From Pseudomonas entomophila (GTDB lineage Bacteria > Pseudomonadota > Gammaproteobacteria > Pseudomonadales > Pseudomonadaceae): a stretch of 64,000 nucleotides of DNA. The notes under the pieces were generated by a model. That model was not told where the DNA came from. It did not search any database and saw only the letters and a list, made by a program, of their open reading frames with translations. Position 1 is the stretch's first letter; each line of letters begins with the position of its first letter. Of the stretch, positions 19,067 to 28,620 are shown piece by piece. Made by a program: the position numbers and the translations under genes. The stretch spans positions 1-64,000 of the forward strand of contig NZ_JARPQB010000022.1 of assembly GCF_029478665.1 (NCBI RefSeq). Direction: 5' to 3'.

Positions 19067-21631
19067 ATGCGAATAGACCGACTGACCAGCAAGCTGCAAC
19101 TGGCATTATCCGACTCCCAATCCCTGGCCGTGGGCATGGACCACCCGGCCATCGAGCCCCTGCACCTGCTGCAGGCGCTGATCGACCAGCAGGGCGGCTC
19201 GATCAAGCCGCTGCTGATGCAGGTCGGCTTCGACATCAACAGCCTGCGCAAGGCGTTGACCAAGGAGCTCGACCAACTGCCGAAAATCCAGAACCCCACC
19301 GGCGACGTGAACATGTCCCAGGACCTGGCACGCCTGCTCAACCAGGCCGACCGCCTGGCCCAGCAGAAGGGCGACCAGTTCATCTCCAGCGAGCTGGTGC
19401 TGCTCGCCGCCATGGACGAGAACAGCAAGGTCGGCAAGCTGCTGCTCGGCCAGGGCGTGAGCAAGAAGGCCCTGGAGAACGCCATCAACAACCTGCGCGG
19501 CGGCGCGGCGGTGAACGACGCCAACGCCGAGGAGTCGCGCCAGGCCCTGGACAAGTACACCGTCGACCTCACCAAGCGCGCCGAAGAGGGCAAGCTGGAC
19601 CCGGTGATCGGCCGTGACGACGAGATCCGCCGCACCATCCAGGTGCTGCAGCGCCGCACCAAGAACAACCCGGTGCTGATCGGCGAGCCCGGCGTGGGCA
19701 AGACCGCCATCGCCGAGGGCCTGGCCCAGCGCATCATCAACGGCGAAGTGCCGGATGGCCTGAAAGGCAAGCGCCTGCTGGTCCTGGACATGGGCGCGCT
19801 GATCGCGGGCGCCAAGTACCGCGGCGAGTTCGAAGAGCGCCTCAAAGCCCTGCTCAATGAACTGAGCAAGCAGGAAGGCCAGATCATCCTGTTCATCGAC
19901 GAACTGCACACCATGGTTGGCGCCGGCAAGGGCGAGGGCGCCATGGACGCCGGCAACATGCTCAAGCCGGCCCTGGCCCGTGGCGAGCTGCACTGCGTCG
20001 GTGCCACCACGCTCAACGAGTACCGCCAGTTCATCGAGAAGGACGCCGCCCTCGAGCGCCGCTTCCAGAAGGTGCTGGTCGAAGAGCCGAGCGAGGAAGA
20101 CACCATTGCCATCCTGCGCGGCCTGAAAGAGCGTTATGAAGTGCACCACAAGGTGGCCATCACTGACGGCGCCATCATTGCCGCGGCCAAGCTGAGCCAC
20201 CGCTACATCACCGACCGCCAGCTGCCGGACAAGGCCATCGACCTGATCGACGAAGCCGCCAGCCGCATCCGCATGGAGATCGACTCCAAGCCTGAAGTGC
20301 TCGACCGCCTCGACCGTCGCCTGATCCAGCTGAAGGTGGAATCCCAGGCGCTGAAGAAAGAAGAGGACGAAGCGGCGAAGAAGCGCCTGGAGAAGCTGAC
20401 CGAGGAAATCGACCGCCTGGAGCGCGAGTACGCCGACCTCGAAGAGATCTGGGCCTCGGAAAAAGCCGAGGTGCAGGGCTCGGCGCAGATCCAGCAGAAG
20501 ATCGAACAGGCCCGCCAGGAGCTGGAAGCCGCTCGCCGCAAGGGCGACCTCAGCCGCATGGCCGAGCTGCAGTACGGGGTGATCCCGGACCTGGAGCGCA
20601 GCCTGCAGATGGTCGACCAGCACGGCAAGACCGAGAACCAGTTGCTGCGCAACAAGGTGACCGAGGAAGAGATCGCCGAAGTGGTCTCCAAGTGGACCGG
20701 CATCCCGGTGGCCAAGATGCTCGAAGGCGAGCGCGAGAAGCTGCTGAAGATGGAAAGCCTGCTGCATGAGCGGGTGATCGGCCAGGACGAGGCGGTGACC
20801 GCCGTGGCCAACGCCGTGCGCCGTTCCCGTGCGGGGCTTTCCGACCCGAACCGCCCCAGCGGCTCGTTCCTGTTCCTCGGCCCGACCGGGGTGGGCAAGA
20901 CCGAGCTGTGCAAGGCGCTGGCCGAGTTCCTGTTCGACACCGAAGAGGCGATGGTGCGCATCGACATGTCCGAGTTCATGGAGAAACACTCCGTGGCTCG
21001 CCTGATCGGCGCTCCACCAGGCTATGTGGGCTATGAAGAGGGCGGTTACCTGACCGAAGCCGTGCGTCGCAAGCCGTACTCGGTGGTGCTGCTCGATGAG
21101 GTGGAAAAGGCCCACCCGGATGTGTTCAACGTGCTGCTGCAGGTGCTGGAAGACGGCCGCCTGACCGACAGCCACGGCCGTACCGTGGACTTCCGCAACA
21201 CGGTGATCGTGATGACCTCCAACCTGGGCTCGGCGCAGATCCAGGAACTGGCCGGTGATCGCGAGGCACAGCGCGCGGCGGTGATGGATGCGGTGGGTGC
21301 GCACTTCCGTCCGGAGTTCATCAACCGGATCGACGAAGTGGTGGTGTTCGAGCCACTGGGCCGCGAGCAGATCGCCGGCATCACCGAGATCCAGCTGGGT
21401 CGCCTGCGCGGCCGCCTGGCCGAGCGCGAGCTGTCGCTGAGCCTGAGCCCGGAGGCGTTGGACAAGTTGATCGCCGTGGGTTACGACCCGGTGTATGGCG
21501 CACGGCCGCTCAAGCGTGCGATCCAGCGCTGGATCGAGAACCCGCTGGCGCAACTGATCCTGGCTGGCGAGTTCCTGCCTGGCGCGGCGATCACCGCGAA
21601 GGTGGAGGGCGATGAGATCGTCTTTGCCTGA
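19067..21631 (+). CDS. clpB: Disaggregase ClpB
   Basis: This 854-residue Hsp100 protein has a Clp-N domain, two AAA+ modules with Walker A motifs [10 protein letters not shown] and [10 protein letters not shown], and the coiled-coil M domain between them (LERLDRRL... [17 protein letters not shown] region). It extracts proteins from aggregates with DnaK. Length and domain order are standard. An AGGAAGG site precedes the ATG. The gene ends in a strong terminator. Confidence 0.97.
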   Translation: MRIDRLTSKLQLALSDSQSLAVGMDHPAIEPLHLLQALIDQQGGSIKPLLMQVGFDINSLRKALTKELDQLPKIQNPTGDVNMSQDLARLLNQADRLAQQKGDQFISSELVLLAAMDENSKVGKLLLGQGVSKKALENAINNLRGGAAVNDANAEESRQALDKYTVDLTKRAEEGKLDPVIGRDDEIRRTIQVLQRRTKNNPVLIGEPGVGKTAIAEGLAQRIINGEVPDGLKGKRLLVLDMGALIAGAKYRGEFEERLKALLNELSKQEGQIILFIDELHTMVGAGKGEGAMDAGNMLKPALARGELHCVGATTLNEYRQFIEKDAALERRFQKVLVEEPSEEDTIAILRGLKERYEVHHKVAITDGAIIAAAKLSHRYITDRQLPDKAIDLIDEAASRIRMEIDSKPEVLDRLDRRLIQLKVESQALKKEEDEAAKKRLEKLTEEIDRLEREYADLEEIWASEKAEVQGSAQIQQKIEQARQELEAARRKGDLSRMAELQYGVIPDLERSLQMVDQHGKTENQLLRNKVTEEEIAEVVSKWTGIPVAKMLEGEREKLLKMESLLHERVIGQDEAVTAVANAVRRSRAGLSDPNRPSGSFLFLGPTGVGKTELCKALAEFLFDTEEAMVRIDMSEFMEKHSVARLIGAPPGYVGYEEGGYLTEAVRRKPYSVVLLDEVEKAHPDVFNVLLQVLEDGRLTDSHGRTVDFRNTVIVMTSNLGSAQIQELAGDREAQRAAVMDAVGAHFRPEFINRIDEVVVFEPLGREQIAGITEIQLGRLRGRLAERELSLSLSPEALDKLIAVGYDPVYGARPLKRAIQRWIENPLAQLILAGEFLPGAAITAKVEGDEIVFA

Positions 21632-21649
21632 TCACGGCAATCAATGAAG

Positions 21650-21675
21650 AGCCCCGCATGTGCGGGGCTTTTTTT
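21650..21675 (+). terminator. clpB rho-independent terminator
   Basis: AGCCCCGCA and TGCGGGGCT pair around TG, followed by seven T residues, 18 nt after the clpB stop. Confidence 0.93.
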
Positions 21676-21689
21676 GCATATTTGCCTGT

Positions 21690-21769
21690 GCGGGCCTCAT
21701 CGCGGGTAAACCCGCTCCTACAGGCCTTGAGACCTGCAGGAGCGGGTTTACCCGCGATGAGGCCCGCAC
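21690..21769. repeat. REP-type inverted pair
   Basis: CATCGCGGGTAAACCCGCTC and GAGCGGGTTTACCCGCGATG are reverse complements around a short spacer with CTACAGGCCTTGAGACCTGCAG, between clpB and the tRNA operon. Confidence 0.85.
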
Positions 21770-21835
21770 AAGCCCAGAAAAACCGGGGCTTTTCGGGCTT
21801 TCCAGATAACTTGCTGAAATTTTTGAAAAAAATGC

Positions 21836-21864
21836 TTGCACAAAATCCAGAGTGCCCCTAATAT
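21836..21864 (+). promoter_or_regulatory. Upstream promoter P1 of the tRNA operon
   Basis: TTGCAC (21836-21841) and TAATAT (21859-21864) are separated by 17 bp. The region before it is A/T-rich with A runs, like an UP element. It is the first of two promoters ahead of tRNA-Asn. Confidence 0.6.
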
Positions 21865-21918
21865 TCGCCCCGCTGTCAGGCACTGAGCGAATCACCAGCA
21901 ACATCGGAGATCGCAAAA

Positions 21919-21940
21919 CAACTTACAAATCAGTAAGTTG
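21919..21940. promoter_or_regulatory. Inverted repeat between the two tRNA promoters
   Basis: CAACTTAC and GTAAGTTG form a perfect 8-bp inverted repeat around AAATCA. It lies downstream of P1 and 15 bp upstream of the P2 -35 box, so it could be an operator, a pause hairpin in the P1 transcript or an RNase processing stem. Confidence 0.5.
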
Positions 21941-21955
21941 AATGAAAAAAAGTGG

Positions 21956-21983
21956 TTGACAAGCAAAACGAAGAATGTAGAAT
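21956..21983 (+). promoter_or_regulatory. Promoter P2 of the tRNA operon
   Basis: TTGACA (21956-21961, consensus) and TAGAAT (21978-21983) are spaced by 16 bp, and a GC-rich discriminator (AGCCGGCC) follows, the mark of stringently controlled stable-RNA promoters. It lies about 95 nt before tRNA-Asn. Confidence 0.8.
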
Positions 21984-22078
21984 AGCCGGCCTCAGCAGCG
22001 ACAACGCGAAAGCGAAGCAGCTAAAGAGTTCGAAGCTAACACAGACTTCGAAGCAGTAAAGATGTACCGAAGTTCAGT

Positions 22079-22154
22079 TCCGCGATAGCTCAGTCGGTAG
22101 AGCAAATGACTGTTAATCATTGGGTCCCTGGTTCGAGTCCAGGTCGCGGAGCCA
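22079..22154 (+). tRNA. tRNA-Asn (GTT)
   Basis: A complete cloverleaf is present: acceptor TCCGCGA/TCGCGGA, anticodon loop with GTT, T arm GGTTCGAGTCC and encoded GCCA end. Length is 76 nt. Confidence 0.97.
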
Positions 22155-22158
22155 ATCT

Positions 22159-22235
22159 CGGGGTGTAGCGCAGTCCGGTAGCGCGCCTGCTTTGGGAGCA
22201 GGATGTCAGGAGTTCGAATCCCCTCACCCCGACCA
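22159..22235 (+). tRNA. tRNA-Pro (TGG)
   Basis: Acceptor CGGGGTG/CACCCCG, anticodon stem CCTGC/GCAGG with loop TTTGGGA (anticodon TGG), T arm and encoded CCA. The 77-nt gene follows tRNA-Asn after 4 nt in the same transcript. Confidence 0.97.
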
Positions 22236-22241
22236 TTTTCC

Positions 22242-22317
22242 GGGTCGTTAGCTCAGTTGGTAGAGCAGTTGGCTTTTAACCAATTGGTCGTAGGTTCGAA
22301 TCCTACACGACCCACCA
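22242..22317 (+). tRNA. tRNA-Lys (TTT)
   Basis: Acceptor GGGTCGT/ACGACCC, anticodon loop CTTTTAA (TTT), T arm GGTTCGAATCC and encoded CCA. It is the last gene of the three-tRNA operon, 6 nt after tRNA-Pro. Confidence 0.97.
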
Positions 22318-22320
22318 TGT

Positions 22321-22352
22321 AAAAAGGGCATCTCGAATGAGATGCCCTTTTT
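22321..22352 (+). terminator. tRNA operon terminator
   Basis: A 14-bp stem (AAAAAGGGCATCTC with GAGATGCCCTTTTT) around GAAT is followed by CTTTT. It starts 3 nt after the tRNA-Lys CCA. Confidence 0.95.
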
Positions 22353-22429
22353 CTTTTGCCCGCGTTTTTTGGGTGTGGCATCTCCCCGCCCTTGCTACCC
22401 TGTGGCTTCTGCCCGCAGGAGCGCCGCGC

Positions 22430-22966
22430 ATGTCCCTCAAAGCCCGTGTTTTCATCGCCACCAGCCTGGATGGCTACATAGCCCGTGAAGACGGCGGCCT
22501 CGATTGGCTGATGGGCGCCACCCAATCCACCGACGACCATGGCTATGCCGGGTTCATGGCGGGGGTCGATACGCTGGTGATGGGGCGCGGCACCTTCGAC
22601 AAGGTCATGACCTTTGGCCAGTGGCCTTATCCTGATGTGCGCGTCGTGGTGGTCAGCAGCACCTTGCCCGCGTTGCCTCAACATTCACCCGAGCGGGTCG
22701 AGCTGCATCCCGGGCCGATCCCGGCCTTGCTCGAGCATTTGCAGGCCACGGGCGCGAAGAGCCTGTACCTGGATGGCGGCAAGCTGATCCAGGGGTTCTT
22801 GCGCGAGGGGTTGGTGGATGAGCTGACCATTACCCGCATTCCCGTGCTGCTGGGGCAGGGGATTCCGTTGTTTGGCGGGTTGGCGAAGGATGTGCTGTTG
22901 CAGCACATGAGAACGACCAGCTACGAGAGTGGCTTCGTGCAGAGCACGTATCGCGTGGTGCGTTGA
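22430..22966 (+). CDS. Dihydrofolate reductase-family (RibD C-terminal-like) protein
   Basis: This 178-residue protein begins MSLKARVFIATSLDGYIA, the typical start of RibD-C/DHFR-like proteins, with GRGTFDKV and LYLDGGKLIQGFL motifs for NADPH binding. It probably reduces a small substrate, but which one cannot be told from sequence. AGGAG precedes the ATG at 22430; the longer in-frame ATG at 22337 lies in the tRNA terminator. It stands alone between the tRNA operon and a REP pair. Confidence 0.85.
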   Translation: MSLKARVFIATSLDGYIAREDGGLDWLMGATQSTDDHGYAGFMAGVDTLVMGRGTFDKVMTFGQWPYPDVRVVVVSSTLPALPQHSPERVELHPGPIPALLEHLQATGAKSLYLDGGKLIQGFLREGLVDELTITRIPVLLGQGIPLFGGLAKDVLLQHMRTTSYESGFVQSTYRVVR

Positions 22967-22970
22967 ATCG

Positions 22971-23078
22971 CTGGGGCCGCTATGCGGCCCTTTCGCGGCA
23001 CAAGGCCGCTCCTACAGGCGATCGCGTCCCCCTGTAGGAGCGGCCTTGTGCCGCGAAAGGGCTGCGCAGCAGCCCCAG
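22971..23078. repeat. REP-type inverted pair
   Basis: GCGGCACAAGGCCGCTCC and GGAGCGGCCTTGTGCCGC face each other around CTACAGGCGATCGCG, between two convergent genes. Confidence 0.85.
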
Positions 23079-23090
23079 GATCTTGAAGCC

Positions 23091-24386
23091 TCAGTGCAGC
23101 TTCAGACGCGGCTCGGTGCCCCGGCCAATCTTGCTGCCCAGCATCATCATCGCCGTGCGGAAGAACCCATACAGCGCCATCTGGTGCATCCGGTACAGCG
23201 ACACATAGAACATCCGCGCCAACCAGCCCTCCAGCTTCACGCTGCCCATCAGGTTACCCATCAGGTTGCCCACCGCCGAGAAGCGCGACAGCGACACCAG
23301 CGAGCCGTAATCCTTGTACTCATAAGTTGGCAGCGCCTTGTTCTCCAGGCGCGCCTTCAGGCTCTTGGCCAGCAGCGAAGCCTGCTGGTGCGCGGCCTGG
23401 GCCCGTGGCGGCACGTTGCGGTCGCTGCCCGGTTGCGGGCAGGCGGCGCAGTCGCCGAAGGCGAAGATATTGTCGTCGCGGGTGGTCTGCAGGGTCGGGC
23501 GCACCACCAGCTGGTTGATGCGGTTGGTTTCCAGGCCATCGATATCCTTGAGGAAGCCCGGCGCGCGAATGCCCGCCGCCCACACCTTCAGGCTGGCCTG
23601 GATCACTTCGCCGGCCGCCGTTTTCAGGCCATCCTCGGTCACTTCGCTGACCGCAGCGTTGGTCATCACTGTCACGCCCAGCTTTTCCAGGGTCTTGTGC
23701 ACCGGCACGCTGATGCGCTCCGGCAGCGCTGGCAGTACCCGTGGGCCGGCCTCGATGATCGTGATGTGCATGTCCTTCGGCTGGATCTTGTCCAGGCCAT
23801 AGGCCGCCAGTTCATGGGCGGCGTTGTGCAGCTCGGCCGCCAGCTCAACACCCGTGGCGCCGGCACCGACGATGGCCACGCTGATCTTCTCGCTGGCCAC
23901 ATCGCCCGCGTGGGCGCGCAGGTAGTGGTTGAGCAGTTGCTGGTGGAAGCGCTCGGCCTGCTTGCGGCTGTCGAGGAACAGGCAGTGCTGCGCCGCGCCC
24001 AAGGTGCCGAAGTCGTTGGTGTTGCTGCCCACGGCGATCACCAGGCTGTCGTAGCCGATGGTGCGCGCAGGCAGCAGCTCGCGGCCCTCGTCGTCGAGGG
24101 TCGCGGCCAGCTGGATCAGTTTGCTCTCGCGGTCCAGGCCGCTCATGCGCCCCATCTGGAAGTTGAAGTGGTTCCACTTGGCCTGGGCCACGTAGTTCAG
24201 TTCGTCTTCCGAAGAGTTCAGCGAGCCGGCCGCCACTTCATGCAGCAGTGGCTTCCAGATGTGCGTCAGGTTGGCATCAACCAGGGTGATCTCGGCCTGT
24301 TTGCGCTTGCCCAGGGTTTTACCCAGGCGGGTCGCCAGTTCCAGGCCGCCGGCGCCGCCGCCGACAATCACGATGCGATGAGTCAT
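23091..24386 (-). CDS. ndh: Type II NADH:quinone oxidoreductase
   Basis: This 431-residue flavoprotein has an N-terminal FAD-binding motif (IVIVGGGAGGLELATRLG), a second dinucleotide motif (ISVAIVGAGATGVELAAEL) and a C-terminal amphipathic stretch for membrane attachment. It transfers electrons from NADH to quinone without proton pumping. YDSLVIAVGSNTNDFG and FAFGDCAACP are typical NDH-2 signatures. The start at 24386 places the FAD motif at residues 4-20. The gene is monocistronic and followed by a REP pair. Confidence 0.93.
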   Translation of the reverse strand: MTHRIVIVGGGAGGLELATRLGKTLGKRKQAEITLVDANLTHIWKPLLHEVAAGSLNSSEDELNYVAQAKWNHFNFQMGRMSGLDRESKLIQLAATLDDEGRELLPARTIGYDSLVIAVGSNTNDFGTLGAAQHCLFLDSRKQAERFHQQLLNHYLRAHAGDVASEKISVAIVGAGATGVELAAELHNAAHELAAYGLDKIQPKDMHITIIEAGPRVLPALPERISVPVHKTLEKLGVTVMTNAAVSEVTEDGLKTAAGEVIQASLKVWAAGIRAPGFLKDIDGLETNRINQLVVRPTLQTTRDDNIFAFGDCAACPQPGSDRNVPPRAQAAHQQASLLAKSLKARLENKALPTYEYKDYGSLVSLSRFSAVGNLMGNLMGSVKLEGWLARMFYVSLYRMHQMALYGFFRTAMMMLGSKIGRGTEPRLKLH

Positions 24387-24470
24387 GGGGATATCTCACA
24401 AGTTTTACGGAATTCGTGGGCACAAGGCCCGGCCGCGTCCGGCACGAGGGGAGGGCGAGCGCAAGGCAGC

Positions 24471-24644
24471 TCATAGCACCAGTCCACTCAGCAGGCGGCT
24501 CAACAGGCCCAGACCGATGGTCACGGCCACCACCAGCAACAGGAGCAGCAATGGCCGGAAAGGCCTGCGCTCGACACGATGCTGGGGGGCACTCAAGTAC
24601 TCATCGACGCGACGCTGATCTTCAGGATTCAGGCGGCTGGTCAT
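24471..24644 (-). CDS. DUF3094-type small membrane protein
   Basis: The 57-residue protein begins MTSRLNPEDQRRVDEYLSAP, a well-conserved start of a Pseudomonas small-protein family (DUF3094 by recognition), and ends in one hydrophobic helix. The start at 24644 is preferred; 21 upstream in-frame codons look non-coding. Function is unknown. It lies just upstream of ndh on the same strand and may share its transcript. Confidence 0.75.
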   Translation of the reverse strand: MTSRLNPEDQRRVDEYLSAPQHRVERRPFRPLLLLLLVVAVTIGLGLLSRLLSGLVL

Positions 24645-24776
24645 GGTGGGCCTCGTCAGATAGACGTTGGTGGATGCGTAAACGCTACAGCGCTCACGCA
24701 AACGCATAGGTCGAATGATAATGCTTTCTATCCCTGGCGCCGAGTGTACGTGATCGCAAAGACACCCGGCACTGGA

Positions 24777-25406
24777 TCAAAGACTGATCCCGACGTCGAA
24801 CACGATGCTGCGCCCCAGGTTGCCGCGCAGGAAATCCGGCGCGTCCGGGTGGGCGAACAGCACCCGGGCGAAAGTCGGCCCCACCAGCGACAGCGAGCGC
24901 CAGCCCTGGCGCAGGTACTCGGTGGGCGGCGGGAAATGGCTGTTGAGGTCGAGCACCTCGCGCTTGAGGCTGGCGAAGGCGATGATGTCCAGCTCGCCCA
25001 GGTCCAGCCCGCGTTCACGGTAGTTGTGCGACTTCTTGCGCAATGTGGGGGCCAGGCGCGCCAGCAGTTCCTGGGCGCTGATCCTTCGGGGCCGCTGCTC
25101 GCGGCGTACCAGCTGGGCCAGGGAAAACGCGCTGCGCCGCCGTTGCAGCTCCTCGCGCCACTCATCGTTGAGGCGGCGGCCCTCGTCGAGCACGAAGAAC
25201 ACCTCGAACGCCGCGTCGCGGAACAGCACATCTGGCGGCTCTTGCCCGGCCGGGGTGAAGTCCTCGCTGCGGTAGGGAATGTTCAGCCCCTGCAGCAGGC
25301 GCTGGCAGACCCAACGCTCGCGTTCCCATTTGCGGGCATTGGACAGGAACGCATTGGCTTGTTCGGCCTGGATGGTAAGCAGGCGCAGGTAGTCTGAGTC
25401 ATCCAT
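24777..25406 (-). CDS. DUF1780 family protein
   Basis: This 209-residue soluble protein begins MDDSDYLRLLTIQAEQANAF and contains the acidic and basic blocks of the DUF1780 family found in pseudomonads (assignment from memory of the family, not from a search). A restriction-endonuclease-like fold has been seen for a family member, but the function is not known. The start at 25406 is set by the conserved N terminus; the 64 upstream codons overlap the neighbouring gene and are not coding. Confidence 0.78.
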   Translation of the reverse strand: MDDSDYLRLLTIQAEQANAFLSNARKWERERWVCQRLLQGLNIPYRSEDFTPAGQEPPDVLFRDAAFEVFFVLDEGRRLNDEWREELQRRRSAFSLAQLVRREQRPRRISAQELLARLAPTLRKKSHNYRERGLDLGELDIIAFASLKREVLDLNSHFPPPTEYLRQGWRSLSLVGPTFARVLFAHPDAPDFLRGNLGRSIVFDVGISL

Positions 25407-25461
25407 GGGGACAAGCTTAGTCGCTAATTGATGACGGTAAGATGCTGTTTGTGCGTGGGAA

Positions 25462-25893
25462 TCAGCCCCGCACCAGCCATTGCTGGACGACCCCGAACAG
25501 GTGCAGCAGCCCGCCACCCACGCAAATGGCCGAACTGACCGCGATGAAACGCTGGCTGCGCCCGGTGCCGGCCAGCAACAGCGGGCCCAGCAGGCCACGG
25601 GCCAGGTATACCAGGGTGATCAGGCAGATGATCGGCAGCAGCAACGGCAGTGGCGCGATCACCCCGGCCGCCGACAGCGCGTAGGCGGCCCAGATCAGCA
25701 GTACCGCCGCGATAACCAGGGTGACAAGGGCAGGGTAGGCGCGCCCTTGTTCGGCGGCCCGGGCCATGCGTTCGCCCGCGCCGAACAGGCGATACCAGCG
25801 TGGCCCCACGGCGATGACCATCAGGTGCAGTACCCCCGCGATGGCGCTGAACAGCGCGCCCAGCAGCAAGGGCAGGTTGATTCCTTCGGTCAT
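25462..25893 (-). CDS. Small four-helix membrane protein, function unknown
   Basis: This 143-residue protein has about four membrane segments (residues 8-27, 52-76, 80-100 and 119-137 approximately). The pattern resembles Pseudomonas inner-membrane proteins of unknown role next to the DUF1780 gene. It lies 55 nt upstream of that gene on the same strand, so the two may be co-transcribed. No catalytic motif is seen. Confidence 0.75.
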   Translation of the reverse strand: MTEGINLPLLLGALFSAIAGVLHLMVIAVGPRWYRLFGAGERMARAAEQGRAYPALVTLVIAAVLLIWAAYALSAAGVIAPLPLLLPIICLITLVYLARGLLGPLLLAGTGRSQRFIAVSSAICVGGGLLHLFGVVQQWLVRG

Positions 25894-26003
25894 CGGTGAT
25901 GCGTCCTGCAGCGAAAGGAGGTGCCAGCCTATAGCAACCGGACGGAAGGGAGAATGGGTGTAGACTCAGGCTTGCCCACAGGATCAACAGGGATATTGCT
26001 TAC

Positions 26004-26681
26004 GTGATCAGCGCACAGGTCTTGTCCAGCACCAGCCTCACCCTTGGCTGGCTTGGTTACGTGCCCCTGCTGATCTGGGCTGCCAGCCGTACCCGTTGGG
26101 TGGAGCTGTTCACCGACACTCGCCGCCAGCACTTGCTGTTTGGCACTGTGTTCTGCCTGTTCGTGTTGTGGCTGGTGCGGCGCGATTTCGACACTGGCGT
26201 GTCGTACCACTTCATCGGCATGACTGCCGTCACCCTGCTGCTGGACTGGCCGTTGGCGATCCTCGGTGGTTTTCTTGCCCAGCTTGGTTTGTTGCTGCTC
26301 GGCCGCCAGGACCTTGCCGCCATTGGCGTCAACGGCCTGCTGATCGTCGGCTTGCCGGTGCTGGTCACCGAGGTGTGCGCACTCCTGGTCGAGCGCGCCC
26401 AGCCGCGCAACCTGTTCGTATATATCTTCTGTTCCGGGTTCTTCCCCGCCGCGCTGACCGTGCTGGTGTGCCTGGCGGCCGGGCTGGGGTTGCTGTGGAT
26501 GGACGAGCGGTTCGCCATGCCGGAGTGGCTCAGCGACTTTGTTGGCTACCTGTGGCTGATGATGTTCCCCGAGGCGTTCATCAACGGCACCGTGATCAGT
26601 GCCCTGGTGGTGTTTTGCCCCGAGTGGCTGGAGACCTTCAACCGCAGCCGCTATCTGCAGGCGCCCTGGAAGGACGAATAA
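26004..26681 (+). CDS. CbiM-like energy-coupling factor permease-type membrane protein
   Basis: This 225-residue protein has about six hydrophobic segments and the sequence SYHFIGMTAVTLLLDWPLAILGG, matching the CbiM/ECF-permease-like family in pseudomonads. No ATPase or T component is encoded nearby, so it may act alone or with distant partners. The ATG at 26004 is preceded by a weak ribosome site (AGGGATATTGCTTACGTG). It ends before a long REP cluster. Confidence 0.72.
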   Translation: MISAQVLSSTSLTLGWLGYVPLLIWAASRTRWVELFTDTRRQHLLFGTVFCLFVLWLVRRDFDTGVSYHFIGMTAVTLLLDWPLAILGGFLAQLGLLLLGRQDLAAIGVNGLLIVGLPVLVTEVCALLVERAQPRNLFVYIFCSGFFPAALTVLVCLAAGLGLLWMDERFAMPEWLSDFVGYLWLMMFPEAFINGTVISALVVFCPEWLETFNRSRYLQAPWKDE

Positions 26682-26747
26682 CCCATTGATCTGGCACAAC
26701 CTCTGTTCCCGGGGCGATAACGGTGGTGCTGGCACCACTTCTTGTCT

Positions 26748-26893
26748 TGTAGGAGCGGCTTCAGCCGCGATCACCCGCAAAGCGGGTGCCAAACACCGAG
26801 GCGCCTGCATCGCGGCTGAAGCCGCTCCTACAGGCGATCGCATTCCCCTGTAGGAGCGGCCTTGTGCCGCGAAAGGGCCGCAAAGCGGCCCCA
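26748..26893. repeat. REP cluster, two inverted pairs
   Basis: Three REP arms lie here: TGTAGGAGCGGCTTCAGCCGCG, its complement CGCGGCTGAAGCCGCTCCTAC, and TGTAGGAGCGGCCTTGTGCC, followed by CGCAAAGCGGCCC. They fill the gap between convergent genes. Confidence 0.85.
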
Positions 26894-26931
26894 AGAACGT
26901 CGAACCAATCAGCGCTCCAAAAGCGCCTTCC

Positions 26932-27132
26932 TCAATGCCGCGGCTCCAGATCCCCCGAATACAGCTCATCCTCGGACTCTTCCGCCCCCGCGATCTTGTG
27001 CTCCTCGGCCGCCCAGGCCCCCAGGTCGATCAACTTGCAACGGTCCGAGCAAAACGGCCGGAACGGGCTCTTCTCCCCCCATTCCACAGGCGCCCCACAG
27101 GTCGGGCATTCAACGGTCATCGGCTGGCTCAT
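26932..27132 (-). CDS. yacG: DNA gyrase inhibitor YacG
   Basis: This 66-residue zinc protein has CPTCG near the start and [15 protein letters not shown], the four-cysteine YacG signature. The family binds GyrB and inhibits gyrase in E. coli. The acidic tail is common. Its start overlaps the coaE stop by 4 nt, in the conserved order pilC-pilD-coaE-yacG. Confidence 0.93.
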   Translation of the reverse strand: MSQPMTVECPTCGAPVEWGEKSPFRPFCSDRCKLIDLGAWAAEEHKIAGAEESEDELYSGDLEPRH

Positions 27133-27752
27133 GGCTGGCCTCCTCGCAAAGTCAGGTAAAAGTGGTGCAGGCGGTCGATTTCGTCGTGCAGCGATTGCAG
27201 GTCACGATCGTTGACCACCACGTCATCGGCATGGCGCAGGCGCTCTTCCCGGGCCAGTTGGGCCTTGAGAATCGCCTGCACCTGTTCCGGGCTGGTGTTG
27301 TCACGGGCCAGGGTGCGCTGCACCTGCAGCTCGGCAGGGGCATCGATCACCAGGATGCGCTGGATCTTGCTGAACTGCCCCGACTCGATCAGCAGCGGCG
27401 ACACATACACCGCGTAGGGCGTCTCGGCCTTGGCCAGGTAGCTGAAGATCTCCTGGCCGATCAGCGGGTGCAGCAGCTGCTCCAGCCATTGCCGTTGCGC
27501 AGGGTCGGCGAAGATCAGCTGGCGCAAGGCGCCACGGTCGAGCTGGCCGTCCTCGAGCAATACGCCCGGGCCGAAGCGTTCGACGATGCTGGCTAGGGCA
27601 GGGCGCCCCGGCTCGACGACCCAGCGTGCAGCCTGGTCGGCATCGACCAGGTGCACGCCCAGCTCGACGAAGCGCTCGGCGGCGGCGCTCTTGCCGCTGC
27701 CGATGCCGCCGGTCAGGCCGAGAATCCAGGGGGTGAAAGGCGCTGTGCTCAT
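27129..27752 (-). CDS. coaE: Dephospho-CoA kinase
   Basis: This 207-residue kinase performs the last step of coenzyme A synthesis. The P-loop [11 protein letters not shown] is at residues 13-23, with [13 protein letters not shown] for substrate binding and the lid region [10 protein letters not shown] further on. Length is standard. It overlaps yacG by 4 nt and abuts pilD, where its ATG shares a base with the pilD stop. Confidence 0.95.
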   Translation of the reverse strand: MSTAPFTPWILGLTGGIGSGKSAAAERFVELGVHLVDADQAARWVVEPGRPALASIVERFGPGVLLEDGQLDRGALRQLIFADPAQRQWLEQLLHPLIGQEIFSYLAKAETPYAVYVSPLLIESGQFSKIQRILVIDAPAELQVQRTLARDNTSPEQVQAILKAQLAREERLRHADDVVVNDRDLQSLHDEIDRLHHFYLTLRGGQP

Positions 27753-28618
27753 CAGGTTCCAAGCAGTTGCAGGTATGAGGCGACTATTTCATCACCCCAG
27801 AGCACCGCGATCCACCCCGCAATGGCCAGATAAGGCCCGAAAGGCAACGCAGCGCCCATTTGCGTGCGCTTCAAACGCACCAGCGTCAGCCCGATCAGCG
27901 CCCCCACCAAGGAGGCCAGCATCAAGGTCAGCGGCAAAACCTGCCAACCGCCCCAGGCACCCAGCATGGCCAGCAGCTTGAAGTCGCCAAAGCCGATGCC
28001 CTCCTTGCCGGTCACCAGCTTGAACACCCAGTACACCGCCCACAGGCTCAGGTAACCCGCCACCGCCCCCCACACCGCATCGGCCAGCGGCACCAGCAGC
28101 CCGAAGGCATTGACCACCAGCCCCAGCCACAACAGCGGCAGCACCAGCACATCCGGCAGCAACTGGTGGTCGGCATCGATCAGGCTCAAGCCGATCAGCC
28201 CCCAGGTCAGCAGCATCACCGCCAGCGCCGCCATGCCCGGCCCGAAATGCCAGGCCACCAGCAATGACAGCAGGGCGGTGGCCAGTTCCACCAGTGGATA
28301 ACGCGCACTGATCCGCGCCTTGCACCCCGCGCAACGCCCGCGCAAGGCCAGGTAACTCAACACCGGAATGTTTTCCCACGCCCGGATCGGGCGCTGACAG
28401 TGGGGGCAACGCGACGCCGGCAAACACAGGTCGAAGCGCTCGTGCTCGGCCTGCGGCAGCCCCAGCACCTCCTGCGCCTCCCGTTGCCACTGGCGCTCGA
28501 GCATCACCGGCAGCCGGTACACAAGCACATTGAGAAAACTGCCCACCAGCAACCCCAGCACCGCGGCCAGGGCATAAAAGAACGGCGGATGATCGACGAT
28601 TACGGCCCAGGCATTCAT
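27752..28618 (-). CDS. pilD: Prepilin peptidase / N-methyltransferase
   Basis: This 288-residue polytopic aspartyl protease cleaves prepilin leaders and methylates the new N terminus. The cytoplasmic zinc domain shows CPHC and CAGC; the catalytic aspartates are in [12 protein letters not shown] and GFGDFKLLA. It would process PilA, PilE, PilV, PilW, PilX and the FimT-like protein of this window, and probably type II secretion pseudopilins elsewhere. It follows pilC by 2 nt. Confidence 0.96.
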   Translation of the reverse strand: MNAWAVIVDHPPFFYALAAVLGLLVGSFLNVLVYRLPVMLERQWQREAQEVLGLPQAEHERFDLCLPASRCPHCQRPIRAWENIPVLSYLALRGRCAGCKARISARYPLVELATALLSLLVAWHFGPGMAALAVMLLTWGLIGLSLIDADHQLLPDVLVLPLLWLGLVVNAFGLLVPLADAVWGAVAGYLSLWAVYWVFKLVTGKEGIGFGDFKLLAMLGAWGGWQVLPLTLMLASLVGALIGLTLVRLKRTQMGAALPFGPYLAIAGWIAVLWGDEIVASYLQLLGT

Positions 28619-28620
28619 GT

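Noticed and set aside
19106-21553. Minus-strand frame of 815 codons opposite clpB
   Set aside because: Antisense shadow of a highly biased coding sequence.
22253-22684. Minus-strand frame over tRNA-Lys and the DHFR-like gene
   Set aside because: It overlaps a tRNA and a terminator and has no family match by eye.
26748-26893. Closely spaced palindromes considered as a CRISPR array
   Set aside because: The units are REP arms in alternating orientation without regular spacers, and no cas gene is present.
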